Shown piece after piece: positions 51,215 to 59,919 of a DNA stretch of 64,000 nt (within the stretch, counting starts at the first letter, position 1; each line of letters starts with the position of its first letter). The DNA comes from Pseudoduganella danionis (GTDB taxonomy: Bacteria > Pseudomonadota > Gammaproteobacteria > Burkholderiales > Burkholderiaceae_D): assembly GCF_009720775.1 (NCBI RefSeq), contig NZ_WNKW01000002.1, positions 434,001 through 498,000 of the forward strand. The letters run 5' to 3'. The notes beneath the pieces were generated by a model. That model saw nothing but the letters and a program-made list of their open reading frames with translations. It was not told the origin of the DNA and searched no databases. Both the position numbers and the translations under genes were made by a program.

Positions 51215-51484
51215 TTACTGTGCGGCAGGCTTGCGCTTGCGCTGCTGCTGCACACGCTGCTGTTGTTTTTTCTGGGTCTGGTTGCGGTCCTGCTTGGCCT
51301 TGTAGAGGGCTTTGGCATCGATGCGCGCCTGTTCGGGCGTACGCATTTCTTCCAGATCATCATGCTTGACGAAGTAGTCGTTGGCTTGCGCGTCCATCAC
51401 CAGTTTGATGGCGGCAGCGTCGTCGAGCTCGTACATTTCGTACAGCAGGGTGGTTACTTCATCGAGGAATTCTTCGTAGGTCAT
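51215..51484 (-). CDS. small conserved protein with basic Gln-rich tail
   Basis: An 89-residue protein. The N-terminal half is acidic and helical (MTYEEFLDEVTTLLYEMYELDD), and residues 55-89 are strongly basic and Gln/Lys/Arg-rich (QKKQQQRVQQQRKRK). No family was recognised. The split charge suggests nucleic-acid or partner binding. The ATG is at 51484, and it ends 6 bp from the convergent epimerase gene. Confidence 0.65.
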   Translation of the reverse strand: MTYEEFLDEVTTLLYEMYELDDAAAIKLVMDAQANDYFVKHDDLEEMRTPEQARIDAKALYKAKQDRNQTQKKQQQRVQQQRKRKPAAQ

Positions 51485-51902
51485 GGTGTTGTAAAAACTT
51501 GTAAAGATTGCAGCTTAAAAGTGCGCAAATACGCGTGTTGCTGCACAGTGTGTCAAAATAACAACCTCAGTTGGCTGTCGAATATCAAATTCGCCCACAT
51601 CATACGGCATTCCTGACAGTGCCGGACTTGAGCAGTTCAGCTCGCTTTACAAAAATTTATACCCTTTCTTACAACAGATGAATGCCTAACATAAGTTTTA
51701 GGGGTAGAATCTCTCACAATCTCACGAAATAAAGTGGTCTGTTAGATGATCGCTAACGAAAACGTGTATTATTTCGATATGGCTCTAAAAATCAGGATAA
51801 ATTTCTGAAATTCGTAGTGCTACATCGGTAATAGAGCAAAAATTTTTTTTACCCGTGTGTCGTTTTTTATTCAAGAATGACCAAAATTATCTAAAATTCA
51901 TC
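51485..51902. other. AT-rich 418-bp intergenic region
   Basis: No ORF or RNA gene was recognised. It is clearly more AT-rich than the flanks. A possible promoter is TTACAA, 17 bp, TAAGTT near 51670-51698. The palindrome AATTTCTGAAATT (51800-51812) lies 91 bp before the small HTH gene and could be its operator. An A/T run around 51841-51850 precedes the coding start. Confidence 0.4.
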
Positions 51903-52142
51903 ATGTCTCTCAAAGAAATCACCTCCTCGCCGACCTACAATCCAAATCGCGTGCTGGACGCTATCATCGAGAAATTGCAACTGAAAAACGATGCAGCCCT
52001 GTCCCGCGCGCTGGAAGTAGCGCCGCCCGTGATCAGCAAGATCCGTCATAACACCCTGCCTATCGGCGCCACCATCCTGATCCGTATGCACGAGATCAGC
52101 GATTTCAGCATTCGCGAATTGCGCGAGCTGATGGCTGCCTGA
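51903..52142 (+). CDS. small helix-turn-helix protein
   Basis: A 79-residue protein with an XRE-like HTH: DAALSRALEVAPPVISKIRHNTLP (parts, about residues 29-52). The first and second helices and the recognition-like helix are recognisable. The C-terminus (SDFSIRELRELMAA) is a short helix. No effector domain is present. It may be a phage-like or stress-responsive regulator. ATG 51903 is preferred to the upstream TGT-rich frame. It is preceded by a long AT-rich promoter region and followed by a clear terminator. Confidence 0.75.
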   Translation: MSLKEITSSPTYNPNRVLDAIIEKLQLKNDAALSRALEVAPPVISKIRHNTLPIGATILIRMHEISDFSIRELRELMAA

Positions 52143-52164
52143 TCAGGGTAACTGCGGAAAAGAT

Positions 52165-52195
52165 AACGGCGCGCACCTCACGGTAACGCGCCGTT
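52165..52195. terminator. bidirectional terminator between the HTH gene and the polyproline gene
   Basis: AACGGCGCG / CGCGCCGTT arms followed by GTTGTTTG. It lies between two convergent genes. Confidence 0.75.
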
Positions 52196-52223
52196 GTTGT
52201 TTGCGCCCGCGCCTGACCTGAAT

Positions 52224-52436
52224 TCAGGCCGAGGTGCTGATGGTCGTGCCGATGCGCTGGCCACTGGTATTCACGGTGGGCGCCACCGCGGCCTGTGGAG
52301 GCGGCGGTGGTGGTGGTGGTGCCGCCTGTTTCACCTGCTCGGCAGGCTTGTCGACGGCTTTACCGGCCGTCGAAGGCGTCAATTGCGTAGGCTGGACCTG
52401 TACGGTCGAAGATTGTACGGCTGGCTGGACGGCCAT
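52224..52436 (-). CDS. small polyproline protein
   Basis: A 70-residue low-complexity protein: a Gln/Val/Thr-rich N-terminus, a run of eight prolines at 40-47 and a C-terminus VNTSGQRIGTTISTSA that looks conserved. The ATG at 52436 has GGGAG 7 nt upstream. No signal peptide or domain. The proline run would need elongation factor P for translation. It lies 88 bp after the repeat-protein gene and is probably co-transcribed with it. Confidence 0.55.
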   Translation of the reverse strand: MAVQPAVQSSTVQVQPTQLTPSTAGKAVDKPAEQVKQAAPPPPPPPPQAAVAPTVNTSGQRIGTTISTSA

Positions 52437-52524
52437 GGCGGGCTCCCAGAGTTGTTCGGATACCCTACAGTATGCCACTTTTTTGGGCAAATGCCAAAAA
52501 ATTTCCAACCGGCACTATTTTGCC

Positions 52525-53232
52525 TCAGGCAGCCTGGGGCAGACGTGGTCGTACAGTGAACAGGCCGCTGTCCGCGTTCTGGCCGACTGCGGCACTCGAC
52601 ACGGCTGAATACGCAGTGCGCTGGCCCGCTGCCGAGTAAGCCGTCTGGGCCGACACGGCCGAGTAAGCGGTCTGGGCGGCGACTGCCGAGTAAGCCGTTT
52701 TGGCTGCCACGGCCGAATAGGCGGTCTGTTTGGCTACAGCCGAGTAGGCAGTCTGCTGGGCGACAGCTGAATAGGCGGTCTTGCCGGCGACGGCGGAATA
52801 GGCGGTCTGGCTGGCCACGGCCGAATAGGCGCTGCCCTTGGCTGGCTGTTCATCTGCGCCCAGCAGCAGCGGATAGGCCGTGCCGAAAGTTTCTTCATAC
52901 AATTGCTGCATGCGTACGCCCAGACGCTCGTGGGCGGCCAAATCCTCTTCGCCGCGCAGGCCGATGTAAGGGAAGTGGTGCAGGAAGTGGCCGAACACGG
53001 CCTGGCAATCTTCCGCGTATTTGAGCGTATCGAGGATGTGGTAATGCCAGAAGGTATCGACATCCACCAGCGGTGCCGCCTGTTCCTGCGGGAAGGTCTT
53101 CATCAGATACAGGAAGCGGCGGTATTCGCGTTCTACCGCGTTGGCATGTTCCAGCGTCCAGCCTTCACCGGATTCCTTGTGCATGAGTTTGACTTTGATA
53201 GGTTCCAGATCGAGCGCATCGATAACGTTCAT
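52525..53232 (-). CDS. glycine-rich-domain-like (DUF1399-type) protein with AYSAV repeats
   Basis: A 235-residue two-part protein. Residues 1-130 resemble the glycine-rich-domain-containing/DUF1399 fold: VDTFWHYHILDTLKYAED (57-74) and GHFLHHFPYIG (81-91) give a His-rich patch (H63, H65, H82, H85, H86) that could bind a metal. From residue 134, nine nonapeptide repeats of the form (T)AYSAVAxx run to about 211, then a 24-residue tail. ATG 53232 has AAGGA 7 nt upstream. The role is unknown: a modified-peptide precursor, structural repeat or surface protein are all possible. Confidence 0.75.
   Translation of the reverse strand: MNVIDALDLEPIKVKLMHKESGEGWTLEHANAVEREYRRFLYLMKTFPQEQAAPLVDVDTFWHYHILDTLKYAEDCQAVFGHFLHHFPYIGLRGEEDLAAHERLGVRMQQLYEETFGTAYPLLLGADEQPAKGSAYSAVASQTAYSAVAGKTAYSAVAQQTAYSAVAKQTAYSAVAAKTAYSAVAAQTAYSAVSAQTAYSAAGQRTAYSAVSSAAVGQNADSGLFTVRPRLPQAA
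52600..52833 (-). repeat. nine tandem 27-bp units encoding AYSAV nonapeptides
   Basis: Units start at residues 135, 144, 153, 162, 171, 180, 189, 198 and 207. AYSA is invariant and V occurs in eight of nine units. The two last positions vary (SQ, GK, QQ, KQ, AK, AQ, AQ, QR). Synonymous codons differ between units (for example GCC/GCG/GCT and TAC/TAT), so the peptide and not the DNA is conserved. Confidence 0.9.
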
Positions 53233-53432
53233 GGGGGCATCCTTTGCAATTGTTGGGCAAAATTTAGGGGGAACGGGGTGGAGCAGAAGCAATTTTGTCT
53301 GTTGAGCAGAACAGGCTTTTGATTTTGCGCAAACTTTCTGAGCAAATTCTGATCGCCGCGACAGATTGCGCTGACGCGCGCAGGAAAAGTCTGGTTCCGT
53401 TCCCCGCTTGCGGCGCGCGTTTGCGCCCCGTC

Positions 53433-55274
53433 CTACAGGCTGGTTTCGGCCGCCAGTCTGGCCGTGGCATTGATGTCTTCGATCGAGGGCGGTGCCATAT
53501 AGTCGACCGGCACGGAAATCGAAACGGTGGTGCCGGCATGGTGGCCGGCCGTGATGGTGCACTGGCCGCCCAGCAGGTGGATGCGCTCTTCCATGCCCAC
53601 CAGCCCGAACGAGCCGACCTTGTTGCGGCTGCCTTCGCCCATGCCTATGCCGTTATCGCTGATGGTCATGTTGAGCATGCCGTCGCTGTGGCGTAGCTCT
53701 ACCCGTACCAGACTGGCGCGCGCATGTTGCATGATGTTGCTGAGCGATTCCTGCAGGATGCGGAAGATGGCCGTGGCGCAGTGGTCGTCGATCTGGATAT
53801 CGCTTTGCTGCTCGATCAGTTCGCAGACTATGCCCGAGCGCTGGCGGAACTGGGCGATTTGCCATTCCACGGCCGGGGTCAGGCCCAGATCGAGCACGGT
53901 GGGGCGCAAATCGTTGATGATGTGGCGCACGCTCTTGATGGTGCTATCGATCTGTGCCAGCGTGTGGCAGGCGCGTGCATGCAGGCGCGGGTGGCGCAAA
54001 CGTGTGCGTGTGGCCAGCATGTCCGTCTCGATGCGCAGGGCCAGCAGGTTCTGGCCCAGATCGTCGTGAATTTCGCGCGCGATGCGCTTGCGTTCCTGCT
54101 CCTTGATCTGGTCCGCATGGGCGCCTAGCTGGCGCAAGGTGTGGTAGGACTGCTGCAAGCGGTCCTGACTGTCGCGCAACTCCTGCGTCATGGCCTTGGC
54201 CATTGCGATGGCGCGCCGGCGCGACGAGGCCAGTGTGTGGAACAGCAGGTAGAACAGCAGGGCGCCGATGAAGCCCGTGGTCATCGCCAGCCACGGCAGG
54301 AAAGCGTCGAAGCGCGACAGCCAGATGGCGCTCGGTGCACTGAATTCGGCAGTCCAGGTGCGGCCGTTAAAGTCCAGCGGTAGGCTGACGCTGAAGTTGT
54401 TGGCCGCGCGCTGGCTGGCGGGCAGGCTGCTCAGATTATCGAACAGCAAAGTCGGTGCGGACTGGCTGCCGTCGCTGTTCTTGCCATCGTCATACAGGCG
54501 CAGATGAACCGCCTGTGGCTGGCTACCCTCCATCGCACCCAGTACCAGCCGCGGCACGCTGAAGCCTATGCCGACCGAGCCGATGTAGGCGGCGCGGCGC
54601 TGGTTGACATCGCCTAGCGGCATATCCTTGCGGTAGATGGGCATGCGCAGCGCCAGGGCCCAGCCCTGGGCATGCCGGGTGTTTTCGATCGGCATGCCGG
54701 TGGTCATCAGCTGGCCCGTGTCGCGGGCCCGCGCGAGTGCCTCGGCGGCGCCGGGGCGCACGCTGATATCAAGACCTATGCGATCGCGGAAGTGGTCGGT
54801 CGGCTCTATCATGGTGAGCACGGTGTAGCTGTCGCGCTGGCTTTGGGGGTGGATGAGGAAATCGGGATAGCCGCTCGCGTGCCCATCGCCGCTATGGCTG
54901 CTCCAGTGTTCGAATGCAGGCCGCTGGGCAGCGCTGACTACCTGGGCATAGTTGATATTGTCGAGCGCGGGAAACTGTTTCTTCAGCATCAGGCCGCTGA
55001 CGTAGCGGTGAAATCCGCGGCGGTCTATATGTTCGCTGGCGGCCAGAAAGCTGGCCGTGCCGCGCAGTACATCGGTGTAGGAACTCAGGCGGGCATTGAT
55101 GCTGTAGCGCGTGTTGAAGGCCTGCTGGGTAAAGCGGCCGTAGGCTTCATGTTCGATGGTGTGGCGCACCAGTATCTGCAGGCAGATGCCGATCAACAAG
55201 GCGAGCAGGATGCCGGTCCACCAGACGGGGCGGTCAGGCTCGAACCAGCGGTGTTTGGCATGCAGAGTGTCCAT
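53433..55274 (-). CDS. CHASE-type sensor histidine kinase (NarL-class, HisKA_3)
   Basis: A 613-residue membrane kinase. One helix at about 19-37 and another near 335-357 flank a periplasmic CHASE-like domain (YVSGLMLKKQFPALDNINYAQVV). The phosphoacceptor is in REIHDDLGQNLLALR (His near 401) and the HATPase has NIMQHARAS, DNGIGM and GSFGLVGMEERI. This class pairs with NarL/LuxR-type response regulators, yet none is in the window, so it is an orphan here. It lies upstream of the repeat protein on the same strand (200-bp gap). Confidence 0.92.
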   Translation of the reverse strand: MDTLHAKHRWFEPDRPVWWTGILLALLIGICLQILVRHTIEHEAYGRFTQQAFNTRYSINARLSSYTDVLRGTASFLAASEHIDRRGFHRYVSGLMLKKQFPALDNINYAQVVSAAQRPAFEHWSSHSGDGHASGYPDFLIHPQSQRDSYTVLTMIEPTDHFRDRIGLDISVRPGAAEALARARDTGQLMTTGMPIENTRHAQGWALALRMPIYRKDMPLGDVNQRRAAYIGSVGIGFSVPRLVLGAMEGSQPQAVHLRLYDDGKNSDGSQSAPTLLFDNLSSLPASQRAANNFSVSLPLDFNGRTWTAEFSAPSAIWLSRFDAFLPWLAMTTGFIGALLFYLLFHTLASSRRRAIAMAKAMTQELRDSQDRLQQSYHTLRQLGAHADQIKEQERKRIAREIHDDLGQNLLALRIETDMLATRTRLRHPRLHARACHTLAQIDSTIKSVRHIINDLRPTVLDLGLTPAVEWQIAQFRQRSGIVCELIEQQSDIQIDDHCATAIFRILQESLSNIMQHARASLVRVELRHSDGMLNMTISDNGIGMGEGSRNKVGSFGLVGMEERIHLLGGQCTITAGHHAGTTVSISVPVDYMAPPSIEDINATARLAAETSL

Positions 55275-55390
55275 TGTTCAGCTCGCTTATGGGATGCGGC
55301 TGACTATAGCGGAAGTCATTTGTGGCGACTTGATTAATTTTGTCTCTTTTATATTTGTCCTGAACGAACTGTTGTAGCTGGAATGAAAAA

Positions 55391-55421
55391 AGCCGGTGGC
55401 TCCTGTCGGAGTCCACCGGCT
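55391..55421 (-). terminator. terminator of glnS
   Basis: AGCCGGTGG-CTCC-tgtc-GGAG-T-CCACCGGCT forms a 13-bp stem. On the plus strand it is preceded by AAAAAA, i.e. a U tract on the minus strand, 23 bp past the glnS stop. Confidence 0.85.
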
Positions 55422-55443
55422 GGACCGGACTGGCTGCAGCGAC

Positions 55444-57210
55444 TTACTTGGCGCTCCAGTTATCCTTCAGCGTGACGATGCGGTTGAACACCGGTTTGCC
55501 GGGCTGGCTGTCGACGCGGTCGGCGACGAAATAGCCGTGGCGCTCGAACTGGTAGCGCTGATCCGGCAGGGCAGCGCTCATGCCCGGTTCCAGATAAGCC
55601 GTCACCACTTCCTTGGCGTTCGGGTTCAGCAGCGAGATGAAGTCCTTGCCGCCCGCATCGGGCTGGGCATCGGTGAACAGACGATCGTACAGGCGCACTT
55701 CGGCCTGCAGCGCGCTGGCCGTGGATACCCAGTGGATATTGCCTTTGACTTTGTAGTTGTCGGAACCGGGCGTGCCCGATTTCGAATCCGGGAAGTAGTT
55801 GACGTGGACGGCGATGACGTTGCCGTTTTCATCCTTGTCGTAGCCCGTGCATTCGGTCACATAGCCATGACGCAGACGCACGCGTGCACCCGGTTTGTCG
55901 TCGATCGGCGGGTAGTAGCGGAAATAGCCCTTGCTCGGCACTTCCATGAAGTCTTCTGCTTCGATCCACAGTTCGCGCGAAATCGGGAAAGTGCGCACGC
56001 CCATTTCCGGATGGTGCGGGTGCACGGGCGAGCTGCATTCTTCGGTCTGGCCTTCCGGATAGTTATCGATGATCAGTTTCAGCGGACGCAGCACGGCCGT
56101 CGCACGCGGTGCTTTCGGATCCAGGTCTTCGCGCACGCAGCCTTCCAGCGTGCTCATGTCGATCCAGCCGTCGGCCTTGGTCACGCCTATGCGTTCGCAG
56201 AACAGGTGGATGGCTTCCGGCGTGTAACCACGGCGGCGCAGGCCGACGATGGTGGGCATGCGCGGGTCGTCCCAGCCGTCGACGATGTTCTCTTCCACCA
56301 GCTGGCGCAGCTTGCGCTTGCTGGTCACCACATAGGTCAGGTTTAGACGCGAGAATTCGTACTGGCGCGGCACGGGCAGCTTGAAGAAGCCGCCCTTCGA
56401 CAGCGTGGCCAGCAGCCAGTCGTAGAACGGACGGTGATCCTGGAATTCCAGCGTGCAGATCGAGTGGGTGATGTTTTCCAGCGCATCCGAAATCGGATGG
56501 GTGTAGTCGTACATCGGGTAGATGCACCACGCATCGCCCGTGCGCACGTGGTGGGCGTGACGGATACGGTAGATGGCCGGGTCGCGCATATTCATATTGG
56601 GCGCCGACATGGCGTCTTCGCTGATCTTGGCGCGCAGGATGTGCTCGCCATCAGCGTATTTGCCTGCCTTCATGTCGCGGAACAGTTGCAGCGATTCGGC
56701 CGCCGGACGGTTGCGGAACGGCGAGTTCTTGCCCGGCGTGCTGAAGTTGCCGCGGTTGGCGGCCATATCTTCGGCCGACTGGCTGTCCACATAGGCATAG
56801 CCCTGCTCGATCAGGTATTCGGCCATCGCGTACAGTTGGTCGAAGTAGTCGCTGGCATAGTGCAGGTGGTGGTCGATGCCGCCGGCGGCGTTGGGGTAGT
56901 CGTAGTTAAAGCCCAGCCATTTCACGCTGTCGATGATGGTGTCGACGTATTCCTGTTCTTCCTTGGCCGGATTGGTGTCGTCGAAACGCAGGTTGCAGCG
57001 GCCCTGATAGTCGCGTGCCAGACCGAAGTTCAGGCAGATCGACTTGGCATGGCCTACGTGCAGATAGCCGTTCGGCTCGGGCGGGAAGCGGGTAATAACA
57101 CTAGGCATGCCTTCGCGCACGTGAGTGCCGGCCGCCAGATCGGATTCGACGATGGCGCGCAAAAAGTTCGAAGGCAGCGCTGGCGCTGGGCTGTTTTTAT
57201 CGTTGCTCAT
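55444..57210 (-). CDS. glnS: glutaminyl-tRNA synthetase
   Basis: A 588-residue class I synthetase charging tRNA(Gln). [15 protein letters not shown] (about 43-57) holds the HIGH motif, and [10 protein letters not shown] is the KMSKS loop in its MSKRKL form (T replaces M). The C-terminal beta-barrel anticodon domains complete it. The length is slightly above the E. coli enzyme. The ATG is at 57210. A 176-bp gap separates it from the divergent J-domain gene. Confidence 0.97.
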   Translation of the reverse strand: MSNDKNSPAPALPSNFLRAIVESDLAAGTHVREGMPSVITRFPPEPNGYLHVGHAKSICLNFGLARDYQGRCNLRFDDTNPAKEEQEYVDTIIDSVKWLGFNYDYPNAAGGIDHHLHYASDYFDQLYAMAEYLIEQGYAYVDSQSAEDMAANRGNFSTPGKNSPFRNRPAAESLQLFRDMKAGKYADGEHILRAKISEDAMSAPNMNMRDPAIYRIRHAHHVRTGDAWCIYPMYDYTHPISDALENITHSICTLEFQDHRPFYDWLLATLSKGGFFKLPVPRQYEFSRLNLTYVVTSKRKLRQLVEENIVDGWDDPRMPTIVGLRRRGYTPEAIHLFCERIGVTKADGWIDMSTLEGCVREDLDPKAPRATAVLRPLKLIIDNYPEGQTEECSSPVHPHHPEMGVRTFPISRELWIEAEDFMEVPSKGYFRYYPPIDDKPGARVRLRHGYVTECTGYDKDENGNVIAVHVNYFPDSKSGTPGSDNYKVKGNIHWVSTASALQAEVRLYDRLFTDAQPDAGGKDFISLLNPNAKEVVTAYLEPGMSAALPDQRYQFERHGYFVADRVDSQPGKPVFNRIVTLKDNWSAK

Positions 57211-57338
57211 CTGTATTGTGGCTAGAAAAAAAGTTCATATTGATAGCTATGGCAGGCATTCTACCGTATCCCCAGCCCATCCTCGGGGGAAATGCGGGCA
57301 AGCGGCGGCCAGAGCGGGTTCTGGCGGCGCGGGGCGGG

Positions 57339-57344
57339 TATAAT
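57339..57344 (+). promoter_or_regulatory. -10 box of the J-domain operon
   Basis: A perfect TATAAT lies 43 bp before the J-domain ATG. The upstream -35 region is poor and GC-rich (TTCTGG at 14-bp spacing). Confidence 0.45.
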
Positions 57345-57386
57345 TCGCCTTTACCTGTTTCGGCAACAAGGCCCGGAGTTTCCAAA

Positions 57387-57680
57387 ATGGAAAATTATTA
57401 CAACACACTGGGTATCGCGCCTAACGCCAGCGAAGATGAGATTAAAAAGGTGTATCGCTCGCTGGCGATGCGCTTCCATCCGGACCGCAATCAGGCCCCC
57501 GGCGCGGAAGCCCGCTTCAAAAGCATCACCAAGGCCTACGAGATCCTGTCCGATCCCGCCAAGCGCGAGGAATACAACCAGAGTCTGAATCACCGCATCA
57601 TTATTGATGCGGAGGCGGAAGCCTATCAGTTGTGGCGCTCGGTATTCAATCTGCACGGCACCCAGTTGCCACCGGCCTGA
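57387..57680 (+). CDS. J-domain (DnaJ class III) co-chaperone
   Basis: A 97-residue protein made of a J domain (residues 3-66) with the HPD motif in RFHPDRN, followed by a short tail ([19 protein letters not shown]). It should stimulate the ATPase of a DnaK-type Hsp70. It lacks the Gly/Phe and zinc-finger regions of DnaJ. It leads four co-directional genes to 59874. The three partners are unknown, so it probably recruits Hsp70 to them. Confidence 0.92.
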   Translation: MENYYNTLGIAPNASEDEIKKVYRSLAMRFHPDRNQAPGAEARFKSITKAYEILSDPAKREEYNQSLNHRIIIDAEAEAYQLWRSVFNLHGTQLPPA

Positions 57681-57713
57681 TCGTATCAAATAAGAAAAAT
57701 TGGAAAGTAAGTA

Positions 57714-58214
57714 ATGAGAAAAGTACATCCCGAGTTCGCCTATCAGGCGCGCGAACTGGAAGGCCAGATCGAGGGCATACTGGGCGATCCGCCCGATCGC
57801 AAGAACTATCAGCGCATGATAGACGCGCTGGTGGAAGAATATGCGAGTGGTGGCGGCATCGAAGATGTCAATATGCTGGCGTTCGCGCTGGTCGATCAGC
57901 TCGAGTTCAACGATCCGAAAGGCTTGCTGGCCGAAGCGGAAGACTACGAGTTCGGCGATGCCGCACGGGTGTTCGCGATGGCTGGCTGCAAGGGTGCAGC
58001 CGCCGCGCGCATGTACGCGGCACTGGAAGAAAATATGCCGGAACTGGGCCGTCAGGCCATTATCACGGCTTTCCTGCACCTCAATCCGCGCCGCTGGGAC
58101 GACGACGACCAGTCGCTCGAACAGCTGTCGGCCAATGATGATGGGGATGATATCGACGATGAAGATCAGGCGAGCGATGACTTCGCCCAGATGTTCGATC
58201 AGGATGGAGATTAA
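57714..58214 (+). CDS. acidic protein of unknown function in the J-domain operon
   Basis: A 166-residue soluble acidic protein. The first 120 residues are helical (YQARELEGQIEGILGD, FALVDQLEFND, AARMYAALEEN), and the last 45 are a string of Asp/Glu (DDDD, DDGDDIDDED). No known family. It lies 33 bp after the J-domain gene and 2 bp before the next ATG. GGAAAG lies near the start (TTGGAAAGTAAGTAATG). Confidence 0.75.
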   Translation: MRKVHPEFAYQARELEGQIEGILGDPPDRKNYQRMIDALVEEYASGGGIEDVNMLAFALVDQLEFNDPKGLLAEAEDYEFGDAARVFAMAGCKGAAAARMYAALEENMPELGRQAIITAFLHLNPRRWDDDDQSLEQLSANDDGDDIDDEDQASDDFAQMFDQDGD

Positions 58215-58216
58215 GC

Positions 58217-58993
58217 ATGAGTGACAATAGCAATCTGCCGGCACTGAGCAAGCAGGTGACCGAGCTGGTACTGGCTGGCTCGATCGAGCACGCCGAAGAA
58301 GCTTTCGCCGAAGCGGCCGACCAGTTCGGCGATCTGGCCGTGGTGGAAGTGCTCAACAACATACCACCGCAAGTGACGGCGCTGCACATGGCCGGTTTCG
58401 ACGGCGGCAAGATGTCGCTGGCGACCTTGCTGGTGCCGCCTAAAGCCTGGGCCGACAGTCTGGCCTTCATCGCTGCCACGTGGCAGGACGATCTGATCGA
58501 GGATGATCCCGAGCGTATCGCCGAATCGCTGTTCGCCCACATCCACGGCGTGGTGTTCTCGACTGATGACGAAGACCGTCGCAATGAACTGCTGGCGGCT
58601 GCTTCGGCCACCGACCACGGTGCCACCGTGTTTGCGATTCTGTTCTCGATGGCGCCGAAAGAGATCCTCGAAGTGGCGGGTGAAATCATTTCCAAAGGCC
58701 CGTATCTGACGGGGCAGACCTCGTCTGATAACGACGTCGTGCCGCTGGCCATCGCGCTGGCGCAGGCTTCGGAAGATGGCTGGGACCGTGCCCTGTTCGA
58801 GCTGTTCCCGGAATTCCGCCATAGCGCCGATCTGGCCGATGCCGAGTACGACGACGATCCCGATGCGGAACCGAGCATCCTGCAGCGTTCCACCCGCGAA
58901 CTGCTGTATCGCTTGCGCAAGCAGGTACCGTCCACGCGCAGTGCAGCCAAGCCCGGCTCGCGCCGCAGCATGGGCACCAAGATCTTCTCGTAA
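58217..58993 (+). CDS. protein of unknown function in the J-domain operon
   Basis: A 258-residue soluble, acidic, helical protein. The N-terminal region (SKQVTELVLAGSIEHAEEAFAEAADQFGDLAVVEVL, in parts) suggests repeated helices of HEAT/TPR kind. A short acidic stretch (about 215-225) is followed by a basic Ser/Arg-rich C-terminus (GSRRSMGTKIFS). No known family. It starts 2 bp after the previous stop, with GGAG (from 58205) as ribosome site, so it is tightly coupled. Confidence 0.75.
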   Translation: MSDNSNLPALSKQVTELVLAGSIEHAEEAFAEAADQFGDLAVVEVLNNIPPQVTALHMAGFDGGKMSLATLLVPPKAWADSLAFIAATWQDDLIEDDPERIAESLFAHIHGVVFSTDDEDRRNELLAAASATDHGATVFAILFSMAPKEILEVAGEIISKGPYLTGQTSSDNDVVPLAIALAQASEDGWDRALFELFPEFRHSADLADAEYDDDPDAEPSILQRSTRELLYRLRKQVPSTRSAAKPGSRRSMGTKIFS

Positions 58994-59001
58994 GGGTTGT
59001 C

Positions 59002-59874
59002 ATGCTGCCTGCATTAGTCATAGAACGTTTGCCGCGCCTGACGCGCGCGATCCAGCAACTGGCCACTCATCCGGACGACGACGCGGCCTACGCGCTGGCC
59101 GACGAGCTGACCGGCATTACCGCCATGGTGGCCGAAAAGTTCACCAACGACCGCACGGCCGAAGGCATACAGAAAGCCTTGTTGCTGACGGTGGGCGGGG
59201 TGTCGCTGGGACTCGAGCATGTGCTGGGTGACGATACCGATCTGGCCGGTCTGGAATACCTGATCGAGCATGGCGCCGAGCATGCGTTCCAGCAGGGCTT
59301 CCGGCTGGTCAAGGAACTCTCGGCCATGCCGCAGGATGCACTGGTAGGCGAGTACGATACCGATCCGCTGTACGCGGCGCGGCGTCTGCGCGACCTGTTC
59401 GTGGAACTGTGTCAGACCGATCCCAACCAGAACTGGAACGGCATGGAGCGCTATCAGGTCATGCTGAAACAGCGTAAGGAAGTGCAGGCCGTGGTGCGGC
59501 TGGCCAACTGGCTGCGCCGCCACAACAGCGAAGGCGCCGTCAGCGACACCGACTTGAATGCGGAAGGCGTGATTGCGCTGGCCGTGATCTTTGCTGTCGA
59601 AGGTGGCGGCCGCATCGTCGCGCGTACAGGACAGAAGGAGTTCGAGCGTTTCGTCAAAGTCGTGCGCAAGAACAAGCCCGATTTCGAGCAGGGCTGGGCA
59701 GCACTGCTGGCTGTGGTGCCGGCCCAGCACCATCCCGTGCTGGTCGAGCGCATCGATAACTACCGCCGCTCCTGCAGCGTGCTGCAGAACATCACCGGCC
59801 GCACGGCCATGAAAACCTTGTTCGCCGAACTGGAAAACTACGCCGGTTCCGAACTCGACGCCGACTACGCCTAA
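59002..59874 (+). CDS. protein of unknown function in the J-domain operon, last gene
   Basis: A 290-residue helical soluble protein with no recognised family or signal peptide. LLTVGGVSLGLEHVLGDDTD and NWNGMERYQVMLKQRKEVQAVVRLANWLRR (parts) may be useful search strings. It lies 8 bp after the previous gene and is followed by a strong hairpin, so it ends the operon. Together with its neighbours it looks like a multi-subunit or shared-function set served by a J protein. Confidence 0.75.
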   Translation: MLPALVIERLPRLTRAIQQLATHPDDDAAYALADELTGITAMVAEKFTNDRTAEGIQKALLLTVGGVSLGLEHVLGDDTDLAGLEYLIEHGAEHAFQQGFRLVKELSAMPQDALVGEYDTDPLYAARRLRDLFVELCQTDPNQNWNGMERYQVMLKQRKEVQAVVRLANWLRRHNSEGAVSDTDLNAEGVIALAVIFAVEGGGRIVARTGQKEFERFVKVVRKNKPDFEQGWAALLAVVPAQHHPVLVERIDNYRRSCSVLQNITGRTAMKTLFAELENYAGSELDADYA

Positions 59875-59884
59875 GTGTCTGCGA

Positions 59885-59914
59885 CCGACGTGGCGGTGCT
59901 CGCCGCCACGTCGG
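59885..59914. terminator. bidirectional hairpin between the J-domain operon and a LysR gene
   Basis: 12-bp arms (59885-59896 / 59903-59914, CCGACGTGGCGG and its complement) are followed by CTACTTTATCC. The genes on both sides are convergent. Confidence 0.7.
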
Positions 59915-59919
59915 CTACT

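Noticed and set aside
52600..52833. CRISPR array
   Set aside because: The 27-bp units are in-frame coding repeats of one protein without spacers of independent sequence.
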